Shown piece after piece: positions 46,466 through 56,259 of a stretch of 64,000 bases of DNA; the first letter of the stretch is position 1, and each line of letters begins with the position of its first letter. The position numbers and the translations under genes are program-made. The stretch covers positions 52,071 to 116,070 of the forward strand of contig NZ_KI272867.1 of the NCBI RefSeq assembly GCF_000469505.1, given 5' to 3'. Under the pieces are notes generated by a model that was not told where the DNA came from, ran no database searches, and saw only the letters and a list, made by a program, of their open reading frames with translations. Origin of the DNA: Leptotrichia sp. oral taxon 215 str. W9775 (GTDB lineage Bacteria; Fusobacteriota; Fusobacteriia; Fusobacteriales; Leptotrichiaceae).

Positions 46466-49400
46466 TTAAAGGAAAAATTTTACTCCATTTTTGAATATAT
46501 TCTGATCTTTGTTTCCATATATATTTTTATACAGGTTCTTTCCTGTTCTTTCTGAATGTGCCATTTTTCCAAAGATTCTTCCTTTATGTGCAAGCATTCC
46601 TTCTATTGCGTAGTAGGAACCGTTAGGATTAAACTGCGAATCCATACTTGAATTACCTTCAAAGTCTACATATTTTGTAGCTATCTGGTTATTTTTATAT
46701 AATTTTTTATATTCTTCCTCTGTAATGACAATTCTTCCTTCCCCATGTGACATTGGAATGGCGTGTATATCTCCTTCATTCATTCCCATAAGCCACGGTG
46801 AATTATTTGAAATAATTTTAGTCATTACTATTTTCGACATATGTTTATTTATATTATTAAATGTCAATGTAGGTGAATCTTCATTTAGCTCCCTTACTTC
46901 ACCATATGGTAGAAGTCCTGATTTTATAAGAGCCTGGAATCCATTACATATACCCAGTATCAGTCCATCCCTCTTAAGAAGTTTATCAATAGCTTCTTTT
47001 ACTCTTCCATTTTTCAGAACAGCAACCATAAATTTTGCAGATCCGTCAGGTTCGTCTCCTGCACTGAATCCTCCTGGAAGCATAAGTATCTGTGAATTTT
47101 CTATTTCCTTAACAAATCCATCTATTGAATTTAATATATTTTCGTGTGTCAGGTTGTTAAATACTCCTATTTTAGCAATTCCACCTTCCCTGTTAAAAGC
47201 TCTTTCCAGGTCATATTCACAGTTTGTTCCAGGGAATACAGGTATAAATACTCTCGGTTTTGCTATACTGTTTGAAAAACTGCTTATTACATTTTCCCTT
47301 TCAATTAATTCTGATTTTTTATATTTAGTTCCATTGCAATGAGGCAGTAGATGACAATTTTCTATTTCTTTTCTTGTTGGGAATATTTTTTCCAGAGGTT
47401 TTTCCCATTCTTCTATAAGTTCATCAAGATTAATTTCAAATTTATTATCAATTACTATTTTCTCTTCCGTAATTACATTTCCAAGAAGAACTGCGTTTTC
47501 ATAATCAAATTTTTCAGCTGTTTCAACTATGAAAGTTCCATATTCCGCCTTAAACCATTCATTTTCCCCTATTATTCCATCAGATTTTATATTTGCACCC
47601 AGTTTATTTCCAAAAGCCATTTTTGCTACCGCTTCAGATAAACCACCATTTTTTATTGCTGCTGCCGATACAATCTTTTTATTTTTAATATTTTCAGTTA
47701 TAAAATCAAAGTTTTTCTTTAATTCCTTCAGGTCAGGCAAATCGTTTTCATCATAAGCTGTCCTTACAAGATAGATATTATTTCCTGCCTTCTTAAATTC
47801 AGGTGAAATTACATTTTCAGCAGTTGTCATACTTACTGCAAATGAAACCAGAGTAGGCGGTACAGATATATCATTGAAGGTTCCGCTCATGGAATCCTTA
47901 CCTCCTATTGAAGGCAGTCCAAATTCCTTCTGGATATGGAATGCTCCCAATAATGCTGATAAAGGTCTTCCCCATTTTTTTGAATCCTTACCTAATCTTT
48001 CGAAATATTCCTGGAAAGTAAATCTTATATTTTTATAATTTCCACCGGCCGCAACTACTTTAGCTATGGATTCTATTACAGCATATGCTCCTCCATGGAA
48101 TGTAGACTGTTTTGCCACGAAAGGATTATATCCGTAACCTACCATTGAAGCCACATCTGTTTCAGCATTTTCAACAGAAACCTTCTGTACAGAAACATCT
48201 GCAGGTGTAAGCTGATATTTTCCTCCATAAGGCATCAGAACAGTTGTTGAACCGATTGATGAATCAAATGTTTCCATAAGTCCTCTTTGTGAACATACAT
48301 TTAAGTCTTTAAGATTATTGATAAATCTTTCCTTGAAATCTGCTCCGTCAATTTTTCTTTCCAGATTCAGTTTTCCTGTTTTTTCTATTTCTATGTTTAT
48401 ATTTGATTTTGCACCGTTTGTATTAAGAAATTCCCTTGAAATATCTGCTATGACTTCATTTCTATATTTCATTACAAGTCTTCCTGTATCATTTACTTCA
48501 GCCACTTTATATGCTTCCAGATTTTCTTCTTCAGCAAGTTTTATAAATTTCCCTACATTTTCCTCTGCCACAACTACCGCCATTCTCTCCTGTGACTCTG
48601 AAATGGCAAGTTCAGTACCTGTAAGACCAACATATTTTACTCTTACCTTGTCTAGATCTATTTCAAGCCCGTCAGCAAGTTCCCCTATCGCTACGGAAAC
48701 TCCTCCTGCCCCGAAATCATTACATTTCTTTATAAGCTGTGTAACTTCCTTATTTCTAAACAGTCTCTGAATTTTTCTTTCAGTTACTGCATTTCCCTTC
48801 TGAACTTCAGCACTGCATTTTTCAGATGATTCTGTAGTATGTTCCTTTGAGGATCCTGTTGCTCCACCGATACCGTCTCTTCCTGTTCTTCCTCCCAGAA
48901 GAATAACTACATCTCCTTTTTCAGGTTTTTCCCTTATAATATTTTCAGCAGGTGCAGCTCCAACTACAAGTCCCAGTTCCAGCCTTTTAGCCTTGTATCC
49001 TTCATCGTATATTTCATTTACATAAGTTGTTGCCAATCCTATCTGATTTCCATATGAGGAATATCCATGTGCAGCCTTCTGAGTGATTACCCTCTGAGGT
49101 AGTTTCCCTTTAAGAGTGTCATTCAGTTTTTCAGTCGGATCTCCAGAACCGCTTATTCTGACTGCCTGATACACAAATGTTCTTCCTGATAACGGATCCC
49201 TTATGGCACCACCAATACATGTTGATGCTCCTCCAAATGGCTCTATTTCTGTAGGGTGGTTATGAGTTTCATTCTTAAACTGTAAAATCCACTTCTCTGT
49301 TTTTCCTTTTACAGGTACATCAATGTAAATTGAACATGCATTTATTTCATCTGAAACTTCCAGATCAGGAAGTTCTCCCTTCTTTCTCTGTTCCTTTCCA

Positions 49401-50254
49401 AATACTGTTGCCAAATCCATTAATGTCATAGGCTTTTTCCCAAGCTTTTCCCCATGCACATATTCCCTACTTTTTACATATTCTCCAAGAGTTTTTTCTA
49501 TTATATCCCTATACTCTTCATTTTCTATTTTTACATCATCTATTATTGTTTCAAAGGTAGTATGTCTGCAGTGGTCAGACCAGTATGTATCAAGAACTCT
49601 TATTTCAGTTTCAGTTGGATTTCTTTTTTCCTCGTTTTTAAAATATTCCTGAATAAAGAGCAGGTCATTTGCAGTCATTGCAAGTTCAAGATTATTTCTC
49701 ATATCTGCTATTTCTTCAGAAGTTTTATTTATAAAGTTTTCATAAACCGGAACTTTTTCCGTATTTTCCTGTTCCGGATTTTCTTCAAGTATATTTAAAT
49801 TTTTCTCCCTCATTTCAACTTCATTTATATAGTATTTTTTTATTTTAGCCAGTTCTTCAGGAGTTATATTTCCGTATAGGACTATCAGTTTTCCGCTTTT
49901 TACATTAAAATTTTCATTATCTGCCAGAAGATCTATACATTGAACTGCCGAATCAGCCCTCTGGTCATACTGACCAGGTATAAACTCAACTGCGAAATGT
50001 TTGTTTTCCTTATTTTCTACTGCAGAAAATACTTCTTCCAATGAATTATAAACTTTATCCACATTTACTTCGGAAAAAACAATTTTTTCCATTTTTTCCA
50101 GCTCTTCCTTGCTTAAATTAAAAACATCATAGATGTTTAATATTCTTAGGAAATCGAGTGATTCAATCCCTACATTTTCCCTCAGATCATTCATCAGATT
50201 CTGTGCTTCCACTCTGAAATCTTCTTTTTTTTCCACAAAGATTCTATAATTCAT
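46466..50254 (-). CDS. purL: FGAM synthase, single-chain form
   Basis: 1262 aa, the large fused PurL type that needs no separate PurS or PurQ. Order: N-terminal PurS-like part (~1-170), linker, two AIRS-type halves (FKNETHNHPTEIEPFGGA near 330; GGRTGRDGIGGATGSS near 455; GGKDSMSGTFNDI near 790), then a C-terminal class I glutaminase (~1000-1262) with FPGTNCEYDLERAF, catalytic Cys in LGICNGFQALI and MSHGEGR near 1180. It makes FGAM from FGAR, glutamine and ATP (step 4). First large gene of the operon; TAGGAGGAGAAA precedes its ATG. Controlled by the leader described at 50310-50677. Confidence 0.96.
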   Translation of the reverse strand: MNYRIFVEKKEDFRVEAQNLMNDLRENVGIESLDFLRILNIYDVFNLSKEELEKMEKIVFSEVNVDKVYNSLEEVFSAVENKENKHFAVEFIPGQYDQRADSAVQCIDLLADNENFNVKSGKLIVLYGNITPEELAKIKKYYINEVEMREKNLNILEENPEQENTEKVPVYENFINKTSEEIADMRNNLELAMTANDLLFIQEYFKNEEKRNPTETEIRVLDTYWSDHCRHTTFETIIDDVKIENEEYRDIIEKTLGEYVKSREYVHGEKLGKKPMTLMDLATVFGKEQRKKGELPDLEVSDEINACSIYIDVPVKGKTEKWILQFKNETHNHPTEIEPFGGASTCIGGAIRDPLSGRTFVYQAVRISGSGDPTEKLNDTLKGKLPQRVITQKAAHGYSSYGNQIGLATTYVNEIYDEGYKAKRLELGLVVGAAPAENIIREKPEKGDVVILLGGRTGRDGIGGATGSSKEHTTESSEKCSAEVQKGNAVTERKIQRLFRNKEVTQLIKKCNDFGAGGVSVAIGELADGLEIDLDKVRVKYVGLTGTELAISESQERMAVVVAEENVGKFIKLAEEENLEAYKVAEVNDTGRLVMKYRNEVIADISREFLNTNGAKSNINIEIEKTGKLNLERKIDGADFKERFINNLKDLNVCSQRGLMETFDSSIGSTTVLMPYGGKYQLTPADVSVQKVSVENAETDVASMVGYGYNPFVAKQSTFHGGAYAVIESIAKVVAAGGNYKNIRFTFQEYFERLGKDSKKWGRPLSALLGAFHIQKEFGLPSIGGKDSMSGTFNDISVPPTLVSFAVSMTTAENVISPEFKKAGNNIYLVRTAYDENDLPDLKELKKNFDFITENIKNKKIVSAAAIKNGGLSEAVAKMAFGNKLGANIKSDGIIGENEWFKAEYGTFIVETAEKFDYENAVLLGNVITEEKIVIDNKFEINLDELIEEWEKPLEKIFPTRKEIENCHLLPHCNGTKYKKSELIERENVISSFSNSIAKPRVFIPVFPGTNCEYDLERAFNREGGIAKIGVFNNLTHENILNSIDGFVKEIENSQILMLPGGFSAGDEPDGSAKFMVAVLKNGRVKEAIDKLLKRDGLILGICNGFQALIKSGLLPYGEVRELNEDSPTLTFNNINKHMSKIVMTKIISNNSPWLMGMNEGDIHAIPMSHGEGRIVITEEEYKKLYKNNQIATKYVDFEGNSSMDSQFNPNGSYYAIEGMLAHKGRIFGKMAHSERTGKNLYKNIYGNKDQNIFKNGVKFFL

Positions 50255-50309
50255 TTTCTCCTCCTAATGTATATTTCAATTGATTTAATGATAAAACTAA
50301 TGTAATAAA

Positions 50310-50337
50310 AAATCTAAGTATGGGCATACTTAGATTT
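50310..50337 (-). terminator. Second leader terminator, directly before purL
   Basis: 13-bp perfect stem AAATCTAAGTATG/CATACTTAGATTT with a two-base gap (functionally a GCCC loop), followed by TTTATT on the minus strand, 56 bases upstream of purL. The stop codon of the 41-codon leader ORF lies inside its first arm. Confidence 0.75.
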
Positions 50338-50455
50338 CGGGTATATTCAGATTTATATCTGAAAAATACTTTTTTTGGGTCATAAAAAACTGACAGGACA
50401 AAAAATCATGTCTAAACATTGTTATTTTTAAACTGATAGATAGCAAGCTTTTCAT
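50330..50455 (-). CDS. 41-codon leader ORF between riboswitch and purL
   Basis: Starts at ATG 50455 behind GGGAGGAATA, a near-perfect ribosome site. The product begins MKSLLSISLKITMFRHD and ends INLNIPEI*. There is no membrane segment, signal or recognised family. Its TAA at 50330-50332 is within the 5' arm of the terminator at 50310-50337. A ribosome that reaches the stop would cover that arm, so translation may prevent termination ahead of purL. It could also be a genuine small protein. Confidence 0.5.
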   Translation of the reverse strand: MKSLLSISLKITMFRHDFLSCQFFMTQKKYFSDINLNIPEI

Positions 50456-50497
50456 TATTCCTCCCAAAAAAATTATTTTATAACTTTTCCTTATATA

Positions 50498-50545
50498 ACA
50501 AAAAAATCTGATTTCATTGCACTACAAAAGCAAAATAATCAGATT
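50498..50545 (-). terminator. Riboswitch expression-platform terminator
   Basis: AATCTGATT (50545-50537) pairs with AATCAGATT (50513-50505) around an inner TTGC/GCAA stem, followed by a run of T. It starts about 18 bases after the aptamer P1 stem. Confidence 0.85.
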
Positions 50546-50560
50546 ATAATTCTATTTATC

Positions 50561-50630
50561 TCACTTATAGTTAGCAATTTATGGTTGCCTGTAGAAACAA
50601 TTCGCCTTATTCGAAAAATATATAAGTTAC
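50561..50630 (-). promoter_or_regulatory. Purine riboswitch, guanine class
   Basis: The three-way junction is clear. P1 is ACTTATA/TATAAGT; P2 is TTCG/CGAA with loop AATAAGG; J2-3 has TTTCTAC; P3 is GGCAA/TTGCT with loop CCATAAA; J3-1 is AACTA. The residue equal to position 74 of the B. subtilis xpt aptamer is C, which in this family selects guanine/hypoxanthine rather than adenine. Ligand binding would favour the terminator at 50498-50545 and switch off the purine operon. Confidence 0.92.
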
Positions 50631-50648
50631 ATTTTATTTTGTATATAA

Positions 50649-50677
50649 AGTATATCAGATATTCATTTATTTTTCAA
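50649..50677 (-). promoter_or_regulatory. Promoter of the purine operon
   Basis: Minus strand TTGAAA (50677-50672), 17-bp spacer, TATACT (50654-50649). It starts 13 bases beyond the fbp stop, with transcript start expected about 10 bases ahead of the aptamer. Confidence 0.8.
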
Positions 50678-50689
50678 GAATTAATCTGA

Positions 50690-52627
50690 TTAAATTTCCT
50701 TCTGCTTTATCAATCCTGTCCTATATGATATTAACAGCTTCTTCAGGTCATCTATCTGTCTCTGAAGTTCCTTTCCTATGTCAGTGTCTTTTACCTTGGT
50801 TATTTCACGGATTTCATCAAAAACTACTGTTGATGAAAGAATATCTGCCCCTTCCTTTATGGCTTTTTCCTGAGATTCAAAAGGTGCAAGGGAAATAATT
50901 TTTATTCCGTAGGAATTATAAACCAGCGTATATCCGGCTATTCCGGTAGTTTTACGATATGCCTTGGAAAATCCTCCGTCAATCATGAAAAGTTTTCCGT
51001 CAGCCTTTACCGGTGATTCCCCTTCCTTTACTTTTACAGGAACATGACCATTTATTATGTGGGAAGTTTCCGGATTCAGTCCAAATTCCCTTAAAATCAT
51101 TTCACATTTTTCTTTTTTATTAATAAACTGATAGTAAGGATTCTTATTTTCCTTATGAATTTTTTTATCATCTATAAAGTATCTTTCAAAAGTCCTCATT
51201 ACATCCTTCCCAAATAGCGGGGAATTTTTTCCGCACCAGAGATACCATAGGAAATCCCTGTTTCTTTTATCCTTTTCATTATTTTCCCAGTTAAAGAAAC
51301 TTTCCCTTATTATTGCCTCTATCTTGTCAAAATAAGACTTTCCTTTATAATTTATTCCATCTATGTTTACTTCAACAAGTTCCCCTTCGCTGTTAAGAGG
51401 AATACATCCATGATATAGCAGGTTTGAGTTGCATTTTAAATACATGGAACCTTTATTCAGTAAAAATTTCAAATGTCTCTGTAGCTTTTCACTATTCATA
51501 AATGAATGTTTCAATTTATTCAGGAGGGTAACTTCCTCCTTTGTAAGTTCCAAAGGATTATCAGGATTTACAGTAGGAAAATGAGTGTCATTCAGCTGAT
51601 ATTCCTTTCCTCCTATTGTCACTGTCCCCTTGTGGTAGTTTATATTTTTCAGAAGTTCCTTGTCTTCCATTTCAAATTGGGGATTCCGTTCCGCAAATAT
51701 TCCTTCCACCTTAAACTGTATTATGGAAATTGCTTTATGCATCTGGGCTATAAGATCGTTATCTACTCCTTCCCTTGGTCTGAAACTTTTACACGGATCC
51801 TTTCCATAATGCTTCATTGCAAAAGTTGCAAGGGGTAAAAGATTTATCCCGTATGCTTCTTCCAGAATATCGTGGTTGTTGTATCTCGAACATATTCTTA
51901 TAACATTTGCTATACATGCCTTATTTCCAATTCCTGCTCCTATCCATAATAAATCGTGGTTTCCCCACTGGATGTCTACATTATGGTACTCCTGCAGGCA
52001 GTCCATAATAAGATGAGGTGCAGGTCCCCTGTCATAAATGTCCCCCACAACATGCAGCCTGTCAATGGCAAGGCGACGTATCAGTTCCCCCATTGCCTTC
52101 ATAAAAGCTTTTGTATATTTTATTGAAATTATGGTGTCAATAATTGCATCAACATAGTCTTTCTTGCTTTCATCTTCATTTCTTTCGTATAAAAGTTCCT
52201 GAATAATATACTCAAAATCTTTTGGCATCGCTTTTCTCACCTTTGATCTTGTATATTTTACCGATACCTTCTTACACACCTTTACAAGTCTGTATATATT
52301 TTTTCTTGACCATTCATCCATATTCTTATTTTTCTTTTCCTCAAGGTCATATTTTGCTTCAGGATAGTAAATCAGTGTAGCCAGCTCCTTCTTTTCACCT
52401 TCTTCCAATGTTTCTCCAAATATATCTTCTATTTTCTGTCTTATGCTTCCTGAACCGTTTCTAAGCACATGTGTAAAAGCCTCATACTCACCATGCACAT
52501 CTGAAAGAAAATGCTCCGTTCCCTTTGGAAGATTCAGTATCGCCTCCAGATTAATAATCTCCGTAGAAGTTTCTGCAATGTTTCTAAAATTTTTAGACAG
52601 TAATTCCAAATATTTTAACTCTGACAT
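50690..52627 (-). CDS. fbp: Fructose-1,6-bisphosphatase, class III
   Basis: 645 aa, the size of the Firmicutes-type FBPase III. The metallophosphatase motifs HFLSDVHGEYEAFTHVLRNG near residue 40 (read LSDVHGEYE), VVGDIYDRGPAPHLIMDCL near 194, VDIQWGNHDLLWIGA near 219 and IINGHVPVKVKEGE near 538 are intact. It converts fructose 1,6-bisphosphate to fructose 6-phosphate in gluconeogenesis. AGTGAGGTAGA precedes the ATG. Single gene, flanked upstream by a MITE-like repeat. Confidence 0.95.
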   Translation of the reverse strand: MSELKYLELLSKNFRNIAETSTEIINLEAILNLPKGTEHFLSDVHGEYEAFTHVLRNGSGSIRQKIEDIFGETLEEGEKKELATLIYYPEAKYDLEEKKNKNMDEWSRKNIYRLVKVCKKVSVKYTRSKVRKAMPKDFEYIIQELLYERNEDESKKDYVDAIIDTIISIKYTKAFMKAMGELIRRLAIDRLHVVGDIYDRGPAPHLIMDCLQEYHNVDIQWGNHDLLWIGAGIGNKACIANVIRICSRYNNHDILEEAYGINLLPLATFAMKHYGKDPCKSFRPREGVDNDLIAQMHKAISIIQFKVEGIFAERNPQFEMEDKELLKNINYHKGTVTIGGKEYQLNDTHFPTVNPDNPLELTKEEVTLLNKLKHSFMNSEKLQRHLKFLLNKGSMYLKCNSNLLYHGCIPLNSEGELVEVNIDGINYKGKSYFDKIEAIIRESFFNWENNEKDKRNRDFLWYLWCGKNSPLFGKDVMRTFERYFIDDKKIHKENKNPYYQFINKKEKCEMILREFGLNPETSHIINGHVPVKVKEGESPVKADGKLFMIDGGFSKAYRKTTGIAGYTLVYNSYGIKIISLAPFESQEKAIKEGADILSSTVVFDEIREITKVKDTDIGKELQRQIDDLKKLLISYRTGLIKQKEI

Positions 52628-52714
52628 ATTCTACCTCACTTATGATTTATTTTCTATATCCAAAAAATTTTAAATTATCCAGATAACATTTTTACTGACC
52701 TGTAAAACAAAACA

Positions 52715-52828
52715 GGACTGCTTTAAAACTAAAGTTCATATTTCATGACACACTAAAATAGCTTGCTTTCAATAGCTTTCCCCATTTTATTTTTGTCATT
52801 TCATAACTTTTAATTTTAAAACAGCCCC
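52715..52828. repeat. Second type of short inverted-repeat element, ~114 bp
   Basis: About 35-bp imperfect terminal inverted repeats: GGACTGCTTTAAAACTAAAG at 52715 and its counterpart ending CTTTTAATTTTAAAACAGCCCC at 52828 (read as TTTTAAAACAGCCCC). Each arm continues into TTTCATGACA / TGTCATTTCA. No ORF. Ends resemble IS termini but differ from the GAGGTTGTCTC family. It lies between the Na/Pi transporter stop and the fbp start. Confidence 0.6.
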
Positions 52829-52872
52829 ATTTTAATCCTGTTAATATTTATTTCTATATCTTTTTATATATA

Positions 52873-54519
52873 CTATACTCTATTTTCCAAAACTCTTTCT
52901 GCAATATTTCTAGTATGATCTGCTATTCTTGTAAAGTGCAGCACCAGATCAACAAAAGATAATCCTGCTTTTATTTCACAAGTCTGCTCACTTAATCTCT
53001 TTATATGATTCTTTCTTATTTTCTTTTCCTTTTCTCTTTCCTTATTATGTAAATCTATAACTTCCACTGCCTTATCAATGCTTGATTCCTTTAAGGCCAC
53101 TGTTGCAGTTTCAATCATATTTTCCACTATTTCTTCAAGTTCCTTTATTTCTGCATAAGCCGTATCAGAAAACTTGAATTTCTTGCTTATTCCATATTTT
53201 ACATCTTTTACGATACCGTGGGCGTGATCTCCTACCCTTTCAATATCTCTACACAAATCAAGGTAAGTGGCTATTTCTTCCCCTTCCTTTTCTCCAAAAT
53301 CCTGTTTGGATAGAAGTGCCAGATATTTTGTTATTTCCTGATCAACTGTATTTATTTTTTCTTCCCTTTTTTCAACTTTCTCAAATAACTTTTCATCTCT
53401 TTCAAAGAAGTAGGAAACTGAAGTTCTAAAATTTTTCAATGCAAATCCTGTCATTGTAAGCAGCTCCTGCTTTACCTGTCCTAAGGCAATAACCGGTGCA
53501 GTTATCAGTGCCGGATCAAGAGTTGTCTTATATGCTTCTTCCTCATCTTCTTTTTTATCTTTAATTATTTTAACAACCAGATATTCCAGAACTCCTATAA
53601 AAGGAAATAAAAGAACTGTTGTCATCATATTAAAGGATCCATGGGCAAATGCTATTGCCATTTTAGGATTCAAATGAAGAATCTGCTCCATTTTTCCAAC
53701 AAACATTGAAAATGGAGTCAAAAATATTAGGAATATGACTGTTCCAATGACATTGAACATTACATGCGAAGCCGCAAGCCTTTTGGCTGAAGTATTTGAA
53801 CCTATAACAGCTATTATTGCTGTTATCGTTGTCCCTATATTATCTCCAAATAATACAGGTAAAGCGGCTTTTAATGGTATAAGCCCTTCCTGATATATGT
53901 TCTGAAGTATACTTATTGTCGCACTTGAAGCCTGTACAAGCACTGTTATCGTTGTCCCTATAAAAACACCTAGAATTGGACTTCCGCTCAGACTTACCAT
54001 TACATCTTTAAATGCAGGCAAGTATTTCAGAGGTGCCATTGCTCCCGACATAAGTGTCAGGGAAAAGAATACTCCTCCAAATCCAAATAAAATACGTCCC
54101 ACATTATTTACCTTTTCAATTTTCACGAAAAACAGACAGAAGGCTCCGATAAATAATATCGGCAATGCATATGCAGAAATATTGAACCCGATTATAAATG
54201 TTGTTATTGTCGTTCCAATATTTGCTCCCATTATAATTCCTATAGCCTGTCTTAATGTAAGTAATCCTGCCCCTACAAGACCTATAGTTATAACAGAAGT
54301 TCCTGAACTTGACTGTATCAGTGCAGTTACAAAAATTCCTACAAGGACTCCTAAAAAAGGAGAAGTCGTATACTTATCCAGAATGTATTTCAGTCTATCC
54401 CCGGCAGCAATTTGTAACCCGTCCCCCATGTACTTGATACAGAATAAAAACAGACCTAATCCTCCAAGAAATGTGAAGGCCATCTGTTGAAAATTAATTG
54501 TGTTTAACGCCGTTTCCAT
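52873..54519 (-). CDS. Na/Pi-cotransporter family protein with PhoU domain
   Basis: 548 aa from the ATG at 54519; the frame extends to 54585 but the extra 22 residues look non-coding. The N-terminal ~345 residues hold eight or more membrane segments with two inverted QSSSGTSVITIG/ QASSATISILQ repeats, typical of NptA/SLC34-like Na-phosphate transporters. After a linker, residues ~370-540 are a PhoU-like helical domain (DLCRDIERVGDHAHGI, HFTRIADHTRNIAERV). It likely imports phosphate with sodium. GGAG lies 11 bases before this ATG. Confidence 0.88.
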   Translation of the reverse strand: METALNTINFQQMAFTFLGGLGLFLFCIKYMGDGLQIAAGDRLKYILDKYTTSPFLGVLVGIFVTALIQSSSGTSVITIGLVGAGLLTLRQAIGIIMGANIGTTITTFIIGFNISAYALPILFIGAFCLFFVKIEKVNNVGRILFGFGGVFFSLTLMSGAMAPLKYLPAFKDVMVSLSGSPILGVFIGTTITVLVQASSATISILQNIYQEGLIPLKAALPVLFGDNIGTTITAIIAVIGSNTSAKRLAASHVMFNVIGTVIFLIFLTPFSMFVGKMEQILHLNPKMAIAFAHGSFNMMTTVLLFPFIGVLEYLVVKIIKDKKEDEEEAYKTTLDPALITAPVIALGQVKQELLTMTGFALKNFRTSVSYFFERDEKLFEKVEKREEKINTVDQEITKYLALLSKQDFGEKEGEEIATYLDLCRDIERVGDHAHGIVKDVKYGISKKFKFSDTAYAEIKELEEIVENMIETATVALKESSIDKAVEVIDLHNKEREKEKKIRKNHIKRLSEQTCEIKAGLSFVDLVLHFTRIADHTRNIAERVLENRV

Positions 54520-54639
54520 ATCGTTTTTTTCTCCACTTCTTTTTATTTTATGATTTCTAAAATATATGGAAATCATAATTCGCACTTATGATACATCATA
54601 TCAAAGAAAATATCAAGTTTTTTTTATAAAATTTCTAAA

Positions 54640-55371
54640 TTATTCTCCCCTGTTTTTAACATCTTCTTCAATTTCATTCTTCCATGAATTATTAAGTTGA
54701 TATCCACCTCTTATTTCCTTAATTGCTTCATTTAAGACTTCATAATTTTTTGCTGTCCCTTTTTTGTCTGATTTAAAACGTACAGCCCTCGAAGAGTCTA
54801 TTCCTATGTCTTTTGCGGCTCCAATTGCATCAATATTCGCCCCTAAAAACAGGAATTCCCAGTTATTTTTTTCTTTTCTTTCTTCAATTAATTTTTTTAT
54901 CTGATCTGCCCTGTACTCACGGCTTGCATTTTCCATTCCGTCAGTTATTATCACAAACAGAACCTTATCTTTAATTTCTTTTTTATCCTGATTTGCCTTT
55001 ACCTGTATTACAGTTTTTCCTATCGCATCAAGTAAAGCTGTACTTCCCCTCACATAATATTCCTCTTCTGTCATGGGAGATACTTTTTCAATAGGAACCT
55101 GATTATAAAGCAGTTCATACTGGTCATCAAACAGAACTGTTGTTACAGAAACTTTCCCTGTTTTTTCCTTTTTCTGTTTTGAAAGCATTGAGTTATATCC
55201 TCCAATAGTATCTGATTCAAGGCCACCCATTGAACCGCTTCTGTCAAGGATAAAAACCAGTTCCACATCTTTAGGTTTATTATTTTTATTTTTTTGATCT
55301 GTTTTAGATGGAGCCTTCGCAAATGCCGATACTGACATCAACATAAGTGCTACTGTTAAAATCTTTTTCAT
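54640..55371 (-). CDS. Secreted von Willebrand factor A domain protein
   Basis: 243 aa. Signal peptide (ILTVALMLMSVSAFA), a Lys/Asn spacer, then a VWA domain (~37-220). The metal (MIDAS) site is complete: DRSGSMGG near 43, a Thr within VRGSTALLDAIG near 108, and ITDGMEN near 146. Such domains bind proteins in a metal-dependent way. No transmembrane anchor follows, so it should be periplasmic or released. AAAGGATGTGA ribosome site. Confidence 0.85.
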   Translation of the reverse strand: MKKILTVALMLMSVSAFAKAPSKTDQKNKNNKPKDVELVFILDRSGSMGGLESDTIGGYNSMLSKQKKEKTGKVSVTTVLFDDQYELLYNQVPIEKVSPMTEEEYYVRGSTALLDAIGKTVIQVKANQDKKEIKDKVLFVIITDGMENASREYRADQIKKLIEERKEKNNWEFLFLGANIDAIGAAKDIGIDSSRAVRFKSDKKGTAKNYEVLNEAIKEIRGGYQLNNSWKNEIEEDVKNRGE

Positions 55372-55420
55372 TAAATCACATCCTTTAATATTTTTTTATA
55401 TTTAAATCAAAATATTTAAA

Positions 55421-56077
55421 TCAAATAAATATTTTCAAATTTCGTATAGCTTCGATTTTCACAAATTTTTCATGAAAATATCCAATTACTGTTGAAAATA
55501 ACAATAAACTTACAACAGTTCCCTCCCTTATTACTAAAGGATAAGAAAACAGCAATGTTATCAGAAGGGAAACTGATACTGAAATTATATCTATGAGCCT
55601 TCTGACTTTAGAAAATTTTATATTTTTCATATTTGCAATTTCAAGGCAGAATGCCTCAACTGGAAAACTCATTGTGTCCAGTGCCAATATAAATGCCACT
55701 GAAATCCCCCCTATAAATACTCCGCACACCAGATACATTACTGAAATAAAATAGTTACCAACTTCCATTTTATCAAAAATATTATATGTGAAAAAATTTA
55801 TTACAATCCCTATGGATGAAACAGCAATTAACTGAAAAACATATTTTACTATAAATTTACCCTTTGTCAGAACAATGTAGAGAAATAAGAAAAGCAAATT
55901 TAATATTATTGTCATTGTTCCTATTTTCATTTGAAACAGATTGGACAGACTGTAATTTAGAGCATTAAAACTGCTTATTCCTATGGCTCCCTCTATCGAC
56001 ATGCTTGTTCCTAGACCTGTGAGTATAAACGCCATTAATGATAACGCTAAATTACATAAAAACTTTTTCAGGTTCAT
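55421..56077 (-). CDS. YczE/YitT-like integral membrane protein
   Basis: 218 aa from the ATG at 56077, chosen because AAAGGAG sits 6 bases ahead. Five or more membrane segments (starting FLCNLALSLMAFILTGLG). SIEGAIGISSFNALNYSLS near 26 and a short DTMSFPVEAF near 135 are typical of the YczE group. Function unknown in the family. Divergent from the ABC-F gene. Confidence 0.7.
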   Translation of the reverse strand: MNLKKFLCNLALSLMAFILTGLGTSMSIEGAIGISSFNALNYSLSNLFQMKIGTMTIILNLLFLFLYIVLTKGKFIVKYVFQLIAVSSIGIVINFFTYNIFDKMEVGNYFISVMYLVCGVFIGGISVAFILALDTMSFPVEAFCLEIANMKNIKFSKVRRLIDIISVSVSLLITLLFSYPLVIREGTVVSLLLFSTVIGYFHEKFVKIEAIRNLKIFI

Positions 56078-56259
56078 CAGTTTCTCCTTTCCTGTTTTCA
56101 AATTTACTTTATGTTAATATTATAAACCAAAAAAAGTTATTTCACAAGCTTAAAATTTTTTCTTTTAATTACTTTTTGAATATATCTCTTTTCTATTTGT
56201 CATTCACCTCTTTTTTTGATATAATGTATCGAATAATTAATTTAAAGGAGGGAATTTTT

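Noticed and set aside
49454..49798. 114-aa plus-strand ORF inside purL
   Set aside because: Antisense to well-conserved purL sequence, Phe/Tyr/Ile-rich composition typical of complement frames.
52715..52828. Same family as the 19738-19977 element
   Set aside because: End sequences and interior differ; only the general inverted-repeat form is shared.
56038..56259. 74-residue N-terminal extension of the ABC-F protein
   Set aside because: It overlaps the divergent gene and promoter region, has no family sequence, and TTG 56260 has a near-perfect ribosome site.
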